Below are positions 25,132 through 39,400 of a stretch of 64,000 bases of DNA, one piece after another. Origin of the DNA: Dirofilaria immitis (taxonomy: Eukaryota; Nematoda; Chromadorea; Rhabditida; Onchocercidae). How positions within the stretch are numbered: position 1 is the first letter of the stretch; every line of letters starts with the position of its first letter. The stretch spans positions 10,153,501 through 10,217,500 of the forward strand of contig JAKNDB010000068.1 of the NCBI GenBank assembly GCA_024305405.1, in the 5' to 3' direction. Made by a program: the position numbers and the translations under genes. The notes beneath the pieces were generated by a model. The model was not told the DNA's origin and made no database searches. It saw only the letters and a program-made list of their open reading frames with translations.

Positions 25132-28100
25132 ATGAGCAGCATTGAAATAGAGAATGGAACTCAGAAAACGCAAAAGTCTTCTTCATCTGATAAACGATTG
25201 AGGGTGCAAATTACAGAAGGAGATCTGGTGTGTTTTTATCGTTTTTAAATTGAAGCTCTTTTTTTTTTTTGCTTATTTGGTTTTAATTATAAAAGTGTAA
25301 CTTAATCACTGCTCGATAGCTCAATATAGCAGGGAGGAGGGTGGCCCATATTATTAATAAATATTTAAATATTATTGTTAATAAATATGTGGAATATCAT
25401 CAATTTATCTCGTAAATTTCTGGCAAACCAGTTTGATTTTGCCATATATCTGCGGTTAAAAATCAGATAGGTCGGAAGAAGAGATTTAATTTGTTCAAAT
25501 AGATTTAGTTAAATTTTTGATAAAGTGAGGAAAAGATAGCTATCAATTTTTGCAGCTTTGTGTCAATCATTGTGGTTTCTATGGCACACCACAATGGAAG
25601 GGAAGATGCTCGAAATGTTGGCGAGCTTATCAAATGGAGGAGAAGAAAGCACAGTATTATATCAAAAATAGGTTTGCAATAATTTTTCGAAAAATTTTAG
25701 TTTCCTTATCTGGAACTTTTTGCAGTAGTTCAAAATTATATGCAAGCGTAAAACAGGTCGAAAAACATTTAAATTACGCTAACGTTAAGAAGATGCGAAA
25801 GAAATTCAAAAGAATATATAGGATAATTAATATCAGTTCGGATAGAACACTTTTGGTAAAGTTAAGGAAAAACTTTTTCTAAATGTTTTACGCTTTGCCT
25901 AGGTGTTTTGGACTATAATCTTAAAAGAATTAGTAGAATCAAATGCCAGCGTTTGTTATTACCGTAATGAACTGCTTCCCTGATTGTCATGTCTGTCTGA
26001 TCGAATGTTTCTATTGGTAAGAGGTATAATCTGCGTATAGAGCGGCTATTATCTGCCTGTCATTTTTGCTTTTGTTTATGTTTGCAAATATGCTCGTTTG
26101 CTCTGACATAATGACATCGAAATATGAAAAATATTCATTATTAAATATCAGTATTGGTCTCTATATTTTTTGAAGAAATAATTCCTGAATATTTTTAAAT
26201 TCCAAGATGTAAAGTTTCAGAGAGATATTATTTTTCGTATTTTATCATGTGATAATTGTGCAAAGCGATTAATTCTGTTAAGCACGCAAGAATTCTTTTA
26301 TTTTAAGTTTTTTAAATTATCGGAAATTTTCAACATCTTGTGCTTACTAAAGATTGAAACTAAGAACTTTCTTGTCTATTCGATTTTTTCAAGTTAAATC
26401 CATGTTTATTTATTTATAGAGAACTTTTAAGTTTCGAAAAATTCGAAGGGCGTCGGAAGCTATCAACAGAGAATCGCTCACTTACGCTGAAGTCGATTCT
26501 TCGAAAATCATCATCAATAGCTGCTAATTCAAACTCTTCACAGGGTTTGTTACTTTTTCATCCTTTTTTCGAATTAATTTTTACGAGATTACGGAAAAGC
26601 AATGTTTATTTCAGAAACGGTATCTATGGGAGCTCCATCACAGTCTGCTTTGCCATCTCCTGTCACGCCAATAAGGTATTTTATACTTTTCTTTGATAAT
26701 ATTTTGTGTTTATATAGATTTTTGATCATATTTATTTCCTACATAATTGCTTCTCTTATTTTATTTCAAAACGTGAAACTTTGAATTTGAAACTTCAATA
26801 TTTTCTTCGTGATTTTTCTTCATTATTTAAAAATTGCTTGATAATGGTAAAGACTTTATTAATTTAAAAGCTAGTAAAATTCAAATTTCTCATGATTTTC
26901 TTTCTATATAAAAAAAGTAAATTTTAAATTTTCATGGTTTTCTTTCTTTTTACATATTACTGAAGAGATAATTGACTTTTACTACAACCTTAATTTATTG
27001 AATAATTAACTTCCAGGCATCGTTTTAGTGAAGAAAGCAACTTTGCTTGTGATCGTTTTCACGAGTTTCTTCAAAGTAATCTTCCGCAAGCAATTGCTCA
27101 TGAGATAGCTCAGCAAACACATCATGCTATTGATAGAATTCTAGAAGTTAGTTTTGCTTTTTGCTTACATCAGAAATAATAGGTTCTGGTACTCATTAGA
27201 TTCCTCACTTGATTTAAGAGTTTATAATTATTCAATAGGAATATTTCAATTTTCAAAATAAAACTTTTAAAATAACAGAATATAAAGGGTTTTCTTATTC
27301 GCGTTATCTTATGATCTATTTTCTATCATAATTTCTTAAAATTTCGTCACTTAGGTTAATATTTATTTGAAATTAAACAACTTATTTGAATTCCAGCAAC
27401 AAAACGTTAATATGGATGATCTCTCTGGCATGGTACAACATTTCTATCAGGTGCTTGCAGATAAAATACGTCATAGCCCTATTATGAATGGTGATTGTTT
27501 CGATTTTCAATAACATTAATTTTGGAAATGTTGACTTGAAATTTGGAACGTTTCATGAATTGCTACATATTTTACATCAGTATACCATATTTCAGTTAAA
27601 TTTCAGATTCAGTGGTTAATGTAAGCGTTGAAGAGATAATGGCAGAAGTAGAGCAGTATATATGTGTAAGAACCTATGGCACATTATTCTGCGCTAGGCA
27701 TGTACCCTTGCTTTTTCTAAAAATTTTCATATTTAAAATTTTCAGATTTGTTTTATTATAAAATCTTTTATGAACATCAGAGTTAATTCTTTAATGGTAG
27801 AGTGAAAAAATTGTTGGAAATTTTGTAGTATGTTCTTTCACAGTTGTCTTTACACTTTTAAATATTTAAATTCGAATATTTTTCTAGAGCTGACGAAGAA
27901 ATTGCAGATCTATCTTTGCAAGATAGAATACGGTCATTGAATTGGGTTACATCGGGTTTTCTGGAAACTACGCTTGATTTTAGTCAAGAATCGGTAAATT
28001 ACATCACTTGACATATTTGTCGTTGATTAATAAACGTTGCGCCTGGAAGGTTTTTCACTTGATAGGTTCGTGACAAATTGGATGAAGCAGTAACTGAGAT

Positions 28101-29729
28101 TATTGATATGAACAGCCATCGAGGAGCAGCGGAGAAATTGCAGTGTTTGGTTCGTTGCTCGAAAATGATCTTCGAGGCGCTGAAGGAAAGCCGCTCAGGT
28201 AATTTTCCTAATATTGATTGATATCAGTGCAATTGAAACTTTTTGGAATTTTTGTAACATTGTAATCTATTAGTCAATGATAGCAATTACGCAAGAGTAT
28301 ATTTTTAGGTATCAACCACTGCTATAACATTTAATAAAGAATCACCGTAGACATGAAACAAATTAATTAGAAAAAAAGTCAATTACTAATTCTTTAAAAC
28401 TGATTTTTAAATACAACTTTTCCGACATTTTCGTTAGGTCTTTGATACCTTTTCATGCCTTAAATGGTATGTGATTCATTTTTTCCCAGAGTTATAGATT
28501 TTTTGTTTATAGGTGCTCCAGCGAGGGCGGATGAATATTTACCAGTATTGATTTTCGTGATTTTGAAAGGAAATCCACCATTGATTCAATCAAATGTCAA
28601 ATTTGTTAGTCGATTTGCTCTGCCTACCAGGATCTTGAGCGGTGAATCAGGTTTTCTGCTTTTCATTCTTAACTTTGTGAGTAATAAAATGCCAACTTAA
28701 GATCAGAATTTTACTTAATAATTCTTATTTTGTAAATTAGTCAAAAATGCACGAGGTTGAATATACTATGTTGTTATTTAATATGTGGGAATTTATTTGC
28801 TTTGTAGAATTGATGAGATTATAAATAGCGCAATTTGATATAATTCCGTTAATGATTTTTCGGTATTATGTATTTCTGATTTTTGCTTTTTAGGTTATTA
28901 TTTCACGAATGTGAGTTGTGCACTACAGTTTGTGCAAAACATGAATGCCGAAAGCTTGAAAATGCCGAAGGAAGAGTTTGAAGCCTACACTTCAGGACAT
29001 CAAGTGCCGCCATTAAATGCAATGAATATGGGATGTAACCAGGTATTACATGCTTGCATATTCGAGAAAAATAAAATGGAACATTTGAATGATTATCACT
29101 TCAGAATCTTGTTTACCGATCAAGATTTAAAAAATTTGAACGTATTATATCTTTGTCTGTTCTGATAATTATATCACATAGATAATTTTGTTCAGTCAAT
29201 CCGAACTATGGAATATTCTTTGGTACAGGTACGACAACTACTGGACAAACAAAGGAACCTAAAGGAACTGATGAATGAGCTTGAATTACGTGTGAAAAGG
29301 TAACGGTAATCATTTTCATTCGCAATTATAGATAACTATATCAGAATTTCTCAATTTTATATGTGATTAAAATAATGTCTAGAATCCTCCAGCAAAAGAT
29401 GAGACTTGAAGGTCTCATCTTTTGCTGTTATGATTAAATTTTGACAAAATGTTATTGTATTACAGGAAACAGATGCATTATCGGCAGAAATAAATGAAAT
29501 TCTCAATTCATATCCATTGGAAGAATTGAAGCATTTAACGGAACAGATTAACACTGAGGAAGCGAAATTATTGGAATCTTTTTCAGTATCATCGTTCACA
29601 TTACTGAATAATGTCTCGCAGTCTTCTCGAGAGCTTGATTTTATTGATGACAATAGTGCAGATAGTGTAGAGTTTGATGACTATGAAAGAATGTTATTAG
29701 ATCTCAATCACCATCCGTCCAAGATTTAA
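25132..29729 (+). CDS. rabx-5: Rab5 guanine nucleotide exchange factor, RABEX-5/RABGEF1-like
   Basis: Activates Rab5 on early endosomes. About 12 exons, starting with ATG at 25132, 12 bases after TTTCAG. Exon 1 encodes MSSIEIENGTQKTQKS. Exon 2 (25556-25671) is an A20-type zinc finger, CVNHCGFYGTPQWKG then CSKC, the ubiquitin-binding element of Rabex-5. Exons 3-4 form a Ser-rich linker. Exons 5-10 (about 27017 to 29040) form the helical bundle and VPS9 domain: FHEFLQSNLPQA, DRIRSLNWVTSGFLE, and the catalytic stretch DEYLPVLIFVILKGNPP and SGYYFTNV with the conserved Asp, Tyr and Thr. Exons 11-12 are a coiled-coil tail ending HHPSKI. Most junctions are in phase. The exception is the last, off by one base at 29296-29300 (aaaagg). 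The intron after TYGTLFCAR appears to use a GC donor. Confidence 0.9.
29390..29427. repeat. Perfect 16-bp inverted repeat in the last rabx-5 intron
   Basis: Arms cagcaaaagatgagac (29390-29405) and gtctcatcttttgctg (29412-29427) are exact reverse complements around a 6-base loop. The hairpin lies wholly inside the intron between the last two coding exons. Confidence 0.95.
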
Positions 29730-30075
29730 TTTAACATTTCTATTCTCTCTATTTCGCCACATAAAGTTAGAAGCAAGAACAGTATCAACTATTTGATGAA
29801 AGATAACGAAATTGAGATGATTATTTTACTTTTTATTTTAGTTTTGCTGTGGATTTATTTCTGACTAAAAAATCTGATCATATAAATAGAACAAATAAAG
29901 ATTGAAATTAAGGCTGAATTTGCGTCCTGAAATTGAAGTATTAATAAACAGTTTTTTTCTTATTTCTTACTATATGTGTAGGCTTTGTTTTCTCAGAAAA
30001 TTTCGTCTAAATTTCCATTTAGACGAAATTTTTTTCTTTAACATTTCTATTCTCTCGGTTTCGCCACATAAAGTT
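29730..30075. repeat. 39-bp direct repeat pair flanking the rabx-5 3' end
   Basis: The stretch beginning tttaacatttctattctctc at 29730-29768, right after the stop codon, recurs with two mismatches at 30037-30075. Both copies end tttcgccacataaagtt. The interval between them holds AATAAA-like sites and ends with a perfect hairpin. Confidence 0.9.
29997..30032. repeat. Perfect 16-bp inverted repeat downstream of rabx-5
   Basis: Arms aaaatttcgtctaaat and atttagacgaaatttt pair exactly around a ttcc loop; a T run follows. It sits immediately before the second copy of the 39-bp direct repeat. It could be a foldback left by a small mobile element or a transcript 3' structure. Confidence 0.95.
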
Positions 30076-32653
30076 TATTAGAATGATTAGTAGTTGAGGT
30101 CATGAATATTCAGTTCTGTGTTTGTTTACATAACATTATTCTTCACCGAAAATTGTACCATTTCGAAATGTTTTAATCTTAAAGAATACTGAAACAACAT
30201 TTCAAGCCGAGATATTTCAACTGATAGCTTTTCCTACTATTAAAAGTGCGGCTGACTTTCTGTCCATATAAATCATTTCCAATAAGTTTTTTAGATTCAT
30301 TTCTTCGAGCATTGAAGTAATTCTATTTTGAAGTGCTTGTTGCAATTAGTATTGATTCCTGTTGTTTTCACTTCATTCTCGATGCTTTGAAATTTTTATC
30401 CCTAGATTTCTCGTGCCATTGAGAAACTGGAAAATTGAAAGCAGAACAAAATCTGAATAGGAATAAAGGATATAGTTGTGATTACTGATTTTGAACTTTA
30501 TTTTGATCTAAATTCGTTAGAAAAATTGCAGTAATGATGCAAAATTCTACTTGCACTCTCAGTTATAAAGTTATTTTGATGGATTTAATTGAAACAATGA
30601 AAGCTGACTGAAAGATCATTTTCAAAATGATTTTGAAAAGATGGGATGGAATTTCAATTCTAGGCAAAGAAAATGTAACAGTAAGTGTGACAGATTATGC
30701 GGTGACAGAATTTACCGATGATTAAATGATAGCGAAAAACAAAGGTAAACAGTGGTGGGAAATGTCATCATTGTATCTTAATTATAATAAGTATTGAAAA
30801 ACTGTTTGGATGAGATAAATAGATATGATGGATTGAAATTCACACGGTTTTTCTAAAAAAGCCTTGAAAGAAACTTATCAATTGGCACGGAATTCGTAAG
30901 ATCAACTTATTGTTGCTTTGCCGTCATCAGCAATACCACACACACTAGTATGAATAGCAACTATATCTGTCGGAATTTCAACTTCAACTCTCGATTTATT
31001 GGTCCTGGAAGTTCGTAACGACCACCAATTTCTATCTTTCATTCTAAGCTTTTCGTCTTTCATTCTAAGCTTTTCATTGTCTCTTTGACATTTTAGAATA
31101 TTAAAGAATAACAGGGGTAAGATTTCGAAAAAGTAACCTAAAAGTTTTAGCTTGAGAATGACTTTTTCTTAAATGCTTACAACGCAGCAGAATTTGATTG
31201 AATTAATTTTAAAGTTAAACGAATGAATGCAATGTAATTGATTGTTGGTGAAAATGTTCGCAGAAATAAAATTTTACTAATTCCAAGTATTACGGTAAGA
31301 CCTTCGATTATTGTTTATCTTATGATAAAAGTATTGCTTATCTTATGGTACTTATTCTTGCTGATGCAACCATATTATAAAGTGAAGAATATCGGAATTG
31401 CAAAGAATAGCATACATTATAATTTTTGTTTTAATTTTATCATTTTACTTAGAACAATATTGAGAAGAGAGAGGAGAATAATGAATCATCGTTTAAATAA
31501 CGTTGTCAAATGGAACATGAATCAGACATCAAGAATCTTCTGTTTCAATTTTCAATATTCGCTTTGAATCTTACTGAAATATGGCAGACAGGATGGAGCA
31601 TATTATTACTGTCGCATATTTTATATCGATAATAAAACTATCAAGAATTAAGCTTATATTGTTTAAATAATAACCATTTCATTTAGTTATTAGCTACACT
31701 GTAAGCAATAATATCTTAATTATTAATTAATGAAAATGAAACTTTTTTTTAATATAAGGATGATTCATCATCCAGGAAAGCTTATTCACAGGATACTTAA
31801 TTATCTCGAATAACACTATATCATATACAAAACATCGCGAGATAAATAAAGAAACACCTACGATTACATAATAAAAATAGACGTTCCAGAACATACACTG
31901 ATTCGATTAATCTATCATTCGATGTTCCTTGAGCTACTTGAACTGCTTTTGTTTGAATCTAATTAATGGTACAAGGAAGCGGAATATCTGCATTATTTTG
32001 ACAGCTTTGAACTTTTTCCTTAAAATATGTTTTCTTTTCTGATCTTAGAATAGACAGAAATGAGAAATAAAGATATAATACAACTTATATTGAGACTGTT
32101 AATGTAAACAAATAGAAATAACAAAGGGATACTTTTTACCCGTTACCATGAATAATGAATATAACTAAGATGATGAATTATCGGGCCTATATGATGATAC
32201 AACCTTCTGATTATCAGGTAATGGTTGTACTTCCGCTGTCACTTTATTCGAATTTTGCCCCATTATTTTATCCATCATTCTCGTCTAAATTAAGTTTTCT
32301 TTAAATATAAAAACAAAAGCAAAGTTTTTAAATTCCTAGCTACATAAAAGTTATGCAAAATAAATGAATATTGACATATAAAATTAATTTATATGCAAAG
32401 AGCTCTTTTGAATAAATATGTTCATAAACTTTGTTTCTTCACCTGTAATAGTCTACATTAATGATAAATTAATCTTTTCGGTGCCTACATCTCTCATGAT
32501 CTTAATAAATATTTGTTTTGATCATTCTCTATGTTGTCATAATTTGATATAATTAAAAATTAAGTTCAAACCAACAAAAATTGAGTCTTATGGTCAAATG
32601 TTATTGATTGAAAACACTGAACATTTCTTTGAATGTCAGAATTCTAAACAAAT
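30076..32653. other. Intergenic, no gene supported
   Basis: About 2.6 kb. A 21-bp unit (tctttcattctaagctttt plus two bases) is tandemly repeated at 31036-31078. On the minus strand near 30930-31010 a short open stretch (EIPTDIVAIHTSVCGIADDG) looks protein-like but is closed by stops on both sides and matches nothing I know. A 109-codon plus-strand frame at 31238-31567 shows no family features. Confidence 0.5.
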
Positions 32654-35600
32654 CTAACTATATGAGAAAAAACGAACTTTGACGGAAAATTTGATGAAGA
32701 TAGCAACGACAATAAGCAAAACACCAGCACAGATTGGAATAATACAAAGAAATGTAAATGCCTTTTTCATAATCAGAAGCTTTTTGTGGAGGAATTCTAA
32801 CGAACCATTACCAATTTCCACTAATTGATATTCTGCAAACAGCGGCACTATCGTACTTCGCATTCTTGAAAGATCCGTACTAAAATGATCCATAGGTAAA
32901 ATTATTTATTGCCATTAAATAAATGGAAGCTAATAAAAATAACTCTCAATATAAATCTTAATATATTTATGATCAAGTACAATGATATCTTTGCTCCTAA
33001 TTATCTCAGGTACTTTCATCAGTACCCGAATTATGAGCCTCATCGATCCCGTTTTCAAGGATATATAACTTATCAAGGTCATTCATATATCTGGGAAATG
33101 CAAATTTCAACTGTTTCAAATTCTACAGCATGATAGATTGATTGGTGATGCATGTAAAAATATGTTTAAACCATCAATAGAAATCTTGCTGAAAGTATAT
33201 TCTACCTGGAATTAAAATTGAATAATAATGGCTTATTTCATATTTCAAAAAATCAGTACATATATATTTCATGTGTGTGAGATATATATGTACCTGGTAA
33301 GTGCTGGTAAAAAATTAATTTCGAATGTGAGATAAATTTATTACGCAGTGAAGTCATGAGTGTTGATTCCTTGACCTTTCCACACAGCAATGTTAATCTG
33401 AGATCGTATATAAATACGAAGAAGAGTTCCAGTTTGCTAAAAAAAAAAGTTTATTAAGAGCTTAGAGTTAAAAATAGAAATGACAGCAAAGAAAATTTTT
33501 CATAACAGTTTGCAAAAAAAGTAAATGAAATTCTCATAATCAGTTTCAGTAATACTAAGAGTAATCAGATAATCAATATTGACCGGTTCAATATCTATGA
33601 TAATACTATCATGTTCCACCGAGCTTTCATTGAGACCAATAACTGATTCCTTTATTCTTTTATCAGCGTATAAAAAATTAGGAAAGGAAAAGAGAATAGG
33701 TGGTGTGCCTGAAAATGATGATGAAAATTACTCGAGAAAACAAAACAGAATTCCAAAAAAATTTAACGAAAATTCAAATATAATCTATCCGCATTTATCA
33801 TAGCTCATATCTCAATCTTATGATGTCATTTGATCTTCTTTTTAATTCGATATCCTAGTTGAAGGGCGAGAAATTTCAATTTTTTCTGTTAAATTCATAT
33901 ATTGGATCTATACCATTGTAGCAATGACTGAGATCTAAGAGCCCTTTGGGAAGACATTTCTCGTCATCTGAGAAGAATATCCTTTCATCATTATGACAAA
34001 ATCCTTCATTACCAGGTACCGCCGGATCCAGCAAATCTTCCTTCACAATGAAACGATATGCCGGTATGTTCCTATAGTCTAAAGCCTCCGCAAATGTTAA
34101 ATGTATTGATCTGAAATAAGTTAAAAAAGATATTTTAAAAATCTTAGTTTTATTAGTTAGCCTATAAATCTAATTTAACTCGCTATTCAGAAAGTAATTT
34201 TTATACATAACATATTGAAATATTGAATTCAACTATAAAAATGAATAATCAATAAGTCAAAAAAAAATTTCTATAAAATATGATATTATTCCATTCTTTT
34301 CTTCATACTTTAACTTGTTCTATCCTTTGTTCTTCTTTATATCGAAATACATGGAAAGGTTAATTGATAATTTAATAATAGTTATCGAATAAATTAACAC
34401 TGCTAGCAATGCACCTGCAAAGGTCCGGAGCAAACACATAAATTATATCAGTTTTTTTGATAAATGGTTTATAAAGTTCACCAATTGTACCATTAATTTC
34501 TCTGAAAATTTATTCATTACTGCGAACAAAATTTAGTTTCTAAAAATCATAATTTACAGAGAACTGTAATCCGCTGCAAAATCGTCAAAACTTTCAACTG
34601 TCAAAAAGTAATTACCTGGCTTTTTTGCTATTCCACCAGCTATCAGGAAGTAAATTTAGTCCGTTCCAGCTCAATATTTCTCCAGCTATTACACTACCAT
34701 CATTACTGCCAGTGGTTACTTCGACAACTTTCTGAATTCCATTCTTCTAAAATTAAATGTTTCTTGAGTAATTAATTAGCTAAAAATAGATATAAATAAC
34801 CGATTATGTTTTAAATGAATGGAAAATTTGTGTCAATTTCTTATTTATCTAATTATTGGAACTGGATGATACTCAGGAGTTCAAAATAAAATTTATATAA
34901 CTTTGAAATATTTCTCTTCCAACTTTATAAAATATCACATCCAAAACAATAAAAATAATTGATTAAATAAAAAAATTTAAACAATAGGAAATAATAAATA
35001 ATTTGGATATTTTTTTCACACAATGCTGTGTCAATTTTTATTTCGCTATCTTAAAATTTTTATTTTTAACCGTTCATTGAAACCTTAAATAATTAATACT
35101 TACATGCATCAAGTAACCAATTTTTTCCGGCACATTTAATGATTTGCACATTATGTCCACAAGTGGTATTGCACATACCTTAAAGAACATACATATAAAT
35201 TGAACATGCAAAATTTAATACAGCATGAGCAGCGCAATGACAAATCAAAAATGATATACTCAATTTAATTTTTTTCTTCAATTAATAAATCGAAACTATT
35301 TAAAGATTTTATAAACTAACATTTGCAAGATATGGATCTTCATACCCATTAAATAAAGTATCGTTTACAGAAATTTTCAAAAATGGTTGCTGTGAAATAA
35401 GAGAGACTTTTGCAATAGATGTAACCGGATTCGAAGCCATTTCAACAAATTTCTGGAAAGATTCGAAGTCATCGCTTTTTGAAATCTTAAAAAGCATTTT
35501 ATTATTTTTTATGCAAAAAGATCAAAACCTGAAACACAATATTTGGTATCCAAATTTTCCGAAGTAGTGAACATTCTGCACAGGAAGCGTTCTTATCAAA

Positions 35601-36481
35601 AGTGAAACTTTGGACATTCTGATATTTGACAGAACCATTGCCAAAACCAAGAATGTTTTTCCTATATGTACTCTGTATACATATGGGCCTATTTCGACCA
35701 TCTCTGGCTTATTTCCATCTAAAATCTGCAAAATAAGCTTAGTGAAACACTGAATCTGCGAAATGTTTTTTAAATTGGCTTTCAACTAAGTCATTTATTT
35801 GACTTATTTTATTTAAAATTGCCTGGTTATCTGCTTGAATGACTTTCAATTTGTTTAAAACTATTTAACATATTCAATTATTTGCCATATAATCTATAGG
35901 GATCTTTACTCTTGATACTTAATAAAGTGAATGATAAGAACAGTATATTATTTAATCGAACCACATTTTAAAAAATTGAGGATTTTTGACATATAAGAAT
36001 TAAATGGTTGTAAGTACGTTACTTGTTGTAGAAATGAAAACCTGATGTGGATTTTTCACTGAATAAACGAAAATCTCGGAACTGAGCTTATAATCAGGAT
36101 TTTCCCAAAAATGATATAATTCATTGTCTCGCGCAATAATCTTCTGCTACAAAATAAATTTTGAGGTCAAATTTGAATTTTAGAGTTAATTTATAAATTC
36201 AAATATGTAGAAGCACTTGTTTTTATTTCTTATAAAATGAATCCTTAATTCTTAATGTTTCGCTCGATTGATCAGAGACTTCGGTGTCGTTAAAAATTCA
36301 TTCGGAAAAATTCCATTATTATAACCTGACGTATCTTGGTATTGATGAGATGTGGTACCAAAAAAATCATCAAAGAACCGAAGAGTATTAGTATGACTCC
36401 AGCAACAAAAAGCGACACTCGAACAATGTGACAGATCAATGTCACCTTTCTTAATTTGCATTTCTTTCCTTCAGCCGTCAT
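32654..36481 (-). CDS. CD36 / scavenger receptor class B family protein (SCAV-like)
   Basis: Two-pass membrane glycoprotein of the CD36/SR-B/LIMP-2 family, which binds lipids or lipoproteins. About 11 exons. Exon 1 (36481 down to about 36324) has a short Lys-rich cytoplasmic tail and the N-terminal membrane helix (VSLFVAGVILILFGSLMIFL). Next come DNELYHFWENPDYKLSSEIF (about 36140-36040), EMVEIGPYVYR (about 35700), NASCAECSLLRK, an exon with FKISKSDDFESFQKF (about 35490-35330), the Cys-containing ectodomain exons (34746-33905), PNFLYADKRIKESVIGLNES (about 33690) and IDIEP joined to QTGTLLRIYIRSQINIAVW (33438-33346), a family hallmark. The last exon (about 32890-32654) has the C-terminal helix FTFLCIIPICAGVLLIVVAI. 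One base is missing in the T5 run at 35656-35660 (plus strand). The acceptor of the last exon is not obvious. Confidence 0.88.
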
Positions 36482-39400
36482 TTTTCACGTTTATGGATAA
36501 TATATCTGAATAAATAACAAAATGAATATTAATTAAATTTTGATAACTTTTTGGTGCACTGATTCGAGTATGAAATGCTGAAGAGAATGCAATCATTTCA
36601 TATTTTATTGAGCCAGATGACCTTTTTGAAATATTAGATGAACATTTTCTCTCAGGCATCCAAGAAAATGTTAGAAACACCCTGAAATACATTCTTTAAA
36701 GTAGAAATTTTGTAGAATGTCATTGCTTTTAAGATTTATATATTCAGAATGCATCCTAATTTCTTGCATTATAAGAAATATGATTACCACCATGTCATTT
36801 TAAAATACTTTTGATTAAGATATTGAAATCCTAAAACTAAGGCAAATTTGAAAAATAGTTTGAAGTGGAACAAATAGTAGTTCTTATTTCATTAGTAATA
36901 ATAACAACAAAACGTATTTGAATAAAATACTTATCACATCTTGGCATTCAATACGGGCGATGTTGATTACTAATAATATAGTCAAATTATACATTTCTGA
37001 TAAATGATATATCAGAAAATCGATGCGGATTTTATTAAAAGTTGAAACTCAAAAATTTTAGGATCATAGGCTTATCTTGTGTATTCTTCGTATAATTTTC
37101 AAAATTATAAATTTAAATAAATAATTTGACCGTCTATTTTTCGGTCTACCTTTTTATTTGTTAATGAAAAGTTTCTATGCTATCTGAAAAACAAAGAGAT
37201 TGTGTTACAAGATAATTATCTAAAATTTCCATGCTGATGATTATCTTTCTATTTTTACAGAACTGATTATTTTTCATCTCATGTCTAAATTTGTGCATCA
37301 GAAAAAGATAAATAAATTTTTAAATAAAGTCAAGAATGCAGAGAAAAAATTGAAATTTTTAAAATTAATCCATGTTAATCGATTCGACACCAATCCAGTA
37401 AAGACTCTGCAAATCCTGATTGTTGTTACAATAAGATTAACGGCTAATATCTCTCTGCAGCATTTATGATACTAGGGATGGATTTTATCCAAACGTCTTC
37501 TGAAACATTACACATTAGCCTGTTAGTCGCTTCTTTGGATTGCCTGATCTTCGTAGCCAACATTTAATGATATCTTTGCGATATTCTTAAAGCTTCCGAA
37601 ACATATTTGACCGAGCTTCAAAAGTAAATTTGTTAATTATATCAAAGAATTTCAATAATACTTACAGAATAGTTAATTTTTGTATATGTCAACATACCTC
37701 CGAAAAATTCTCGGGAAAGATTTGAAAAAAGTTTGAATTTCTAAATCTTGAAAGCATCACACATCACTGAATTGAAAATCAGTTTAGACCTAATTAAATT
37801 AAACAGTAACAAATCACTTCGAGAAAAAAGCAAATAAAGTTATTAACCATCCTTATTCAAAATTCCATAAATTCCGAGGACAATATATATTATAATTATT
37901 TATTGCTTTTCATGCAGTTTAGTCTAATATCACTGATTTCAAAAATTGGGTGAGTTGTTAACAAATTTTCGTATTCCTATCAGTGATTCATAACAATTAA
38001 CAAATGTATCATATTCAAACATGCTTGAATGGAAATAAGCGTGAACAAATTCTTCAAAACAATTAGATAAATTTACATCGAAAAAATAAATAATTTTGGT
38101 AATATATTTGCGATATGGAAATTAACAAAAATAAGCTTTGATGTTTCATCGATGGCAATTAAACAGAACAATATGTAGAGGAAGAGAGCATATAATGGTA
38201 TACCAGTTTGTATATATAAAGGATGTCAAGAGAGGTGGTGACACACCAGTAGTAATAACATTTTCATGTCAACCGGTTCTTTCAACAGAATCTGATAGTA
38301 TCATAAACTACTGAACAAATATCATGTTTTTAACTTTAATCTTAATCTCGGCGAAAGCAACTATCAGAATATTTCAACCTAGTAGCGTATCAATTTCACA
38401 GATGGATAATAATCAGAACATTCACCATGAATTCAATATTTGAATTAAATTTATTCAATAAATACTTAAGACTAGTAAATTTAACTGTTCGATGAATTTA
38501 ATGATTCTTTTTCTCTTGTCTTTCTATTCTCTGTTCGTCTTATTACGAAGAAAAAGATTTTCAATGCTACTCAATGATTAATTTATCGGTTTGTGAATGC
38601 TTAAAAGCAAACTTTTTCGATAGTATTGAATCAAAACTTTTCTGGTTTTGTTCTCAGAAGTAAATGTGCATTTTCTAAATTAATTTGATAAAGGAAGTGT
38701 AATTTTACAGAAATTCCCAAAAGTTCAATGTTATTTTCGGCAACATGCTTAATTTATAGAGAAATTTTTGCCAAAAAAATCTGTAATTATAAAGCGTTAG
38801 TAATATAACAGCGATTTTGATGAAACAGCTAAAATCATTTAAAAGAGTTTGATTTTTTTATTCATAAAGTTAAATTTTCCTGTCTGAATAATTTGACTTC
38901 CAATTTTTCTCCAGTGGTTTTCATACCTGTGCATCATTTAATGACTTGCAAGCTTTGTAAGTAAACATGTTTCATTAAAATTTTAGAGTAAATTCCGAAT
39001 TTCATTTTTTCCTTTTTGAAATGTTCTAATAGAAACATTTCAAAATTTCTGTTATACTGAACAATACATGGGAGCTGTTTTCGAATTATAAAAAGTTAAA
39101 GTTTAGTAAAAATATTGAAATTGACCGACGCATCATCCGATAGTAAGCTTGCCCTAATCTAAAAAAAATTTTTTTGAAAATAAAGGAAACTAGCAAGAAA
39201 GATTGGATTGAAATTTTGTTCATATACATGAAAAATAAATTGATTGATTTTGCGAAGTTGTCAAAGATGATAATTGGAGGATACTGTGCTTTATTGACAT
39301 GATAATTTCAAGAAATCAATGGAAAGTCGCCAAAAAACCAGATCAGTGATGATTAATCGAAATTTCAAACATTAAGAAGAAAATCAAGTTTTAACTATTT

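Noticed and set aside
30930..31010. Minus-strand peptide suggesting an inserted bacterial or viral gene fragment
   Set aside because: Too short, bounded by stops, and no family recognised; a Wolbachia or viral insert cannot be supported.
31238..31567. 109-codon plus-strand frame
   Set aside because: No recognisable domain and no splice context; length is within reach of chance over a window this size.
32909..33133. Plus-strand 74-codon frame that looks protein-like
   Set aside because: Lies within an intron of the CD36-like gene, has no splice or domain evidence, and its minus strand is also non-coding there.
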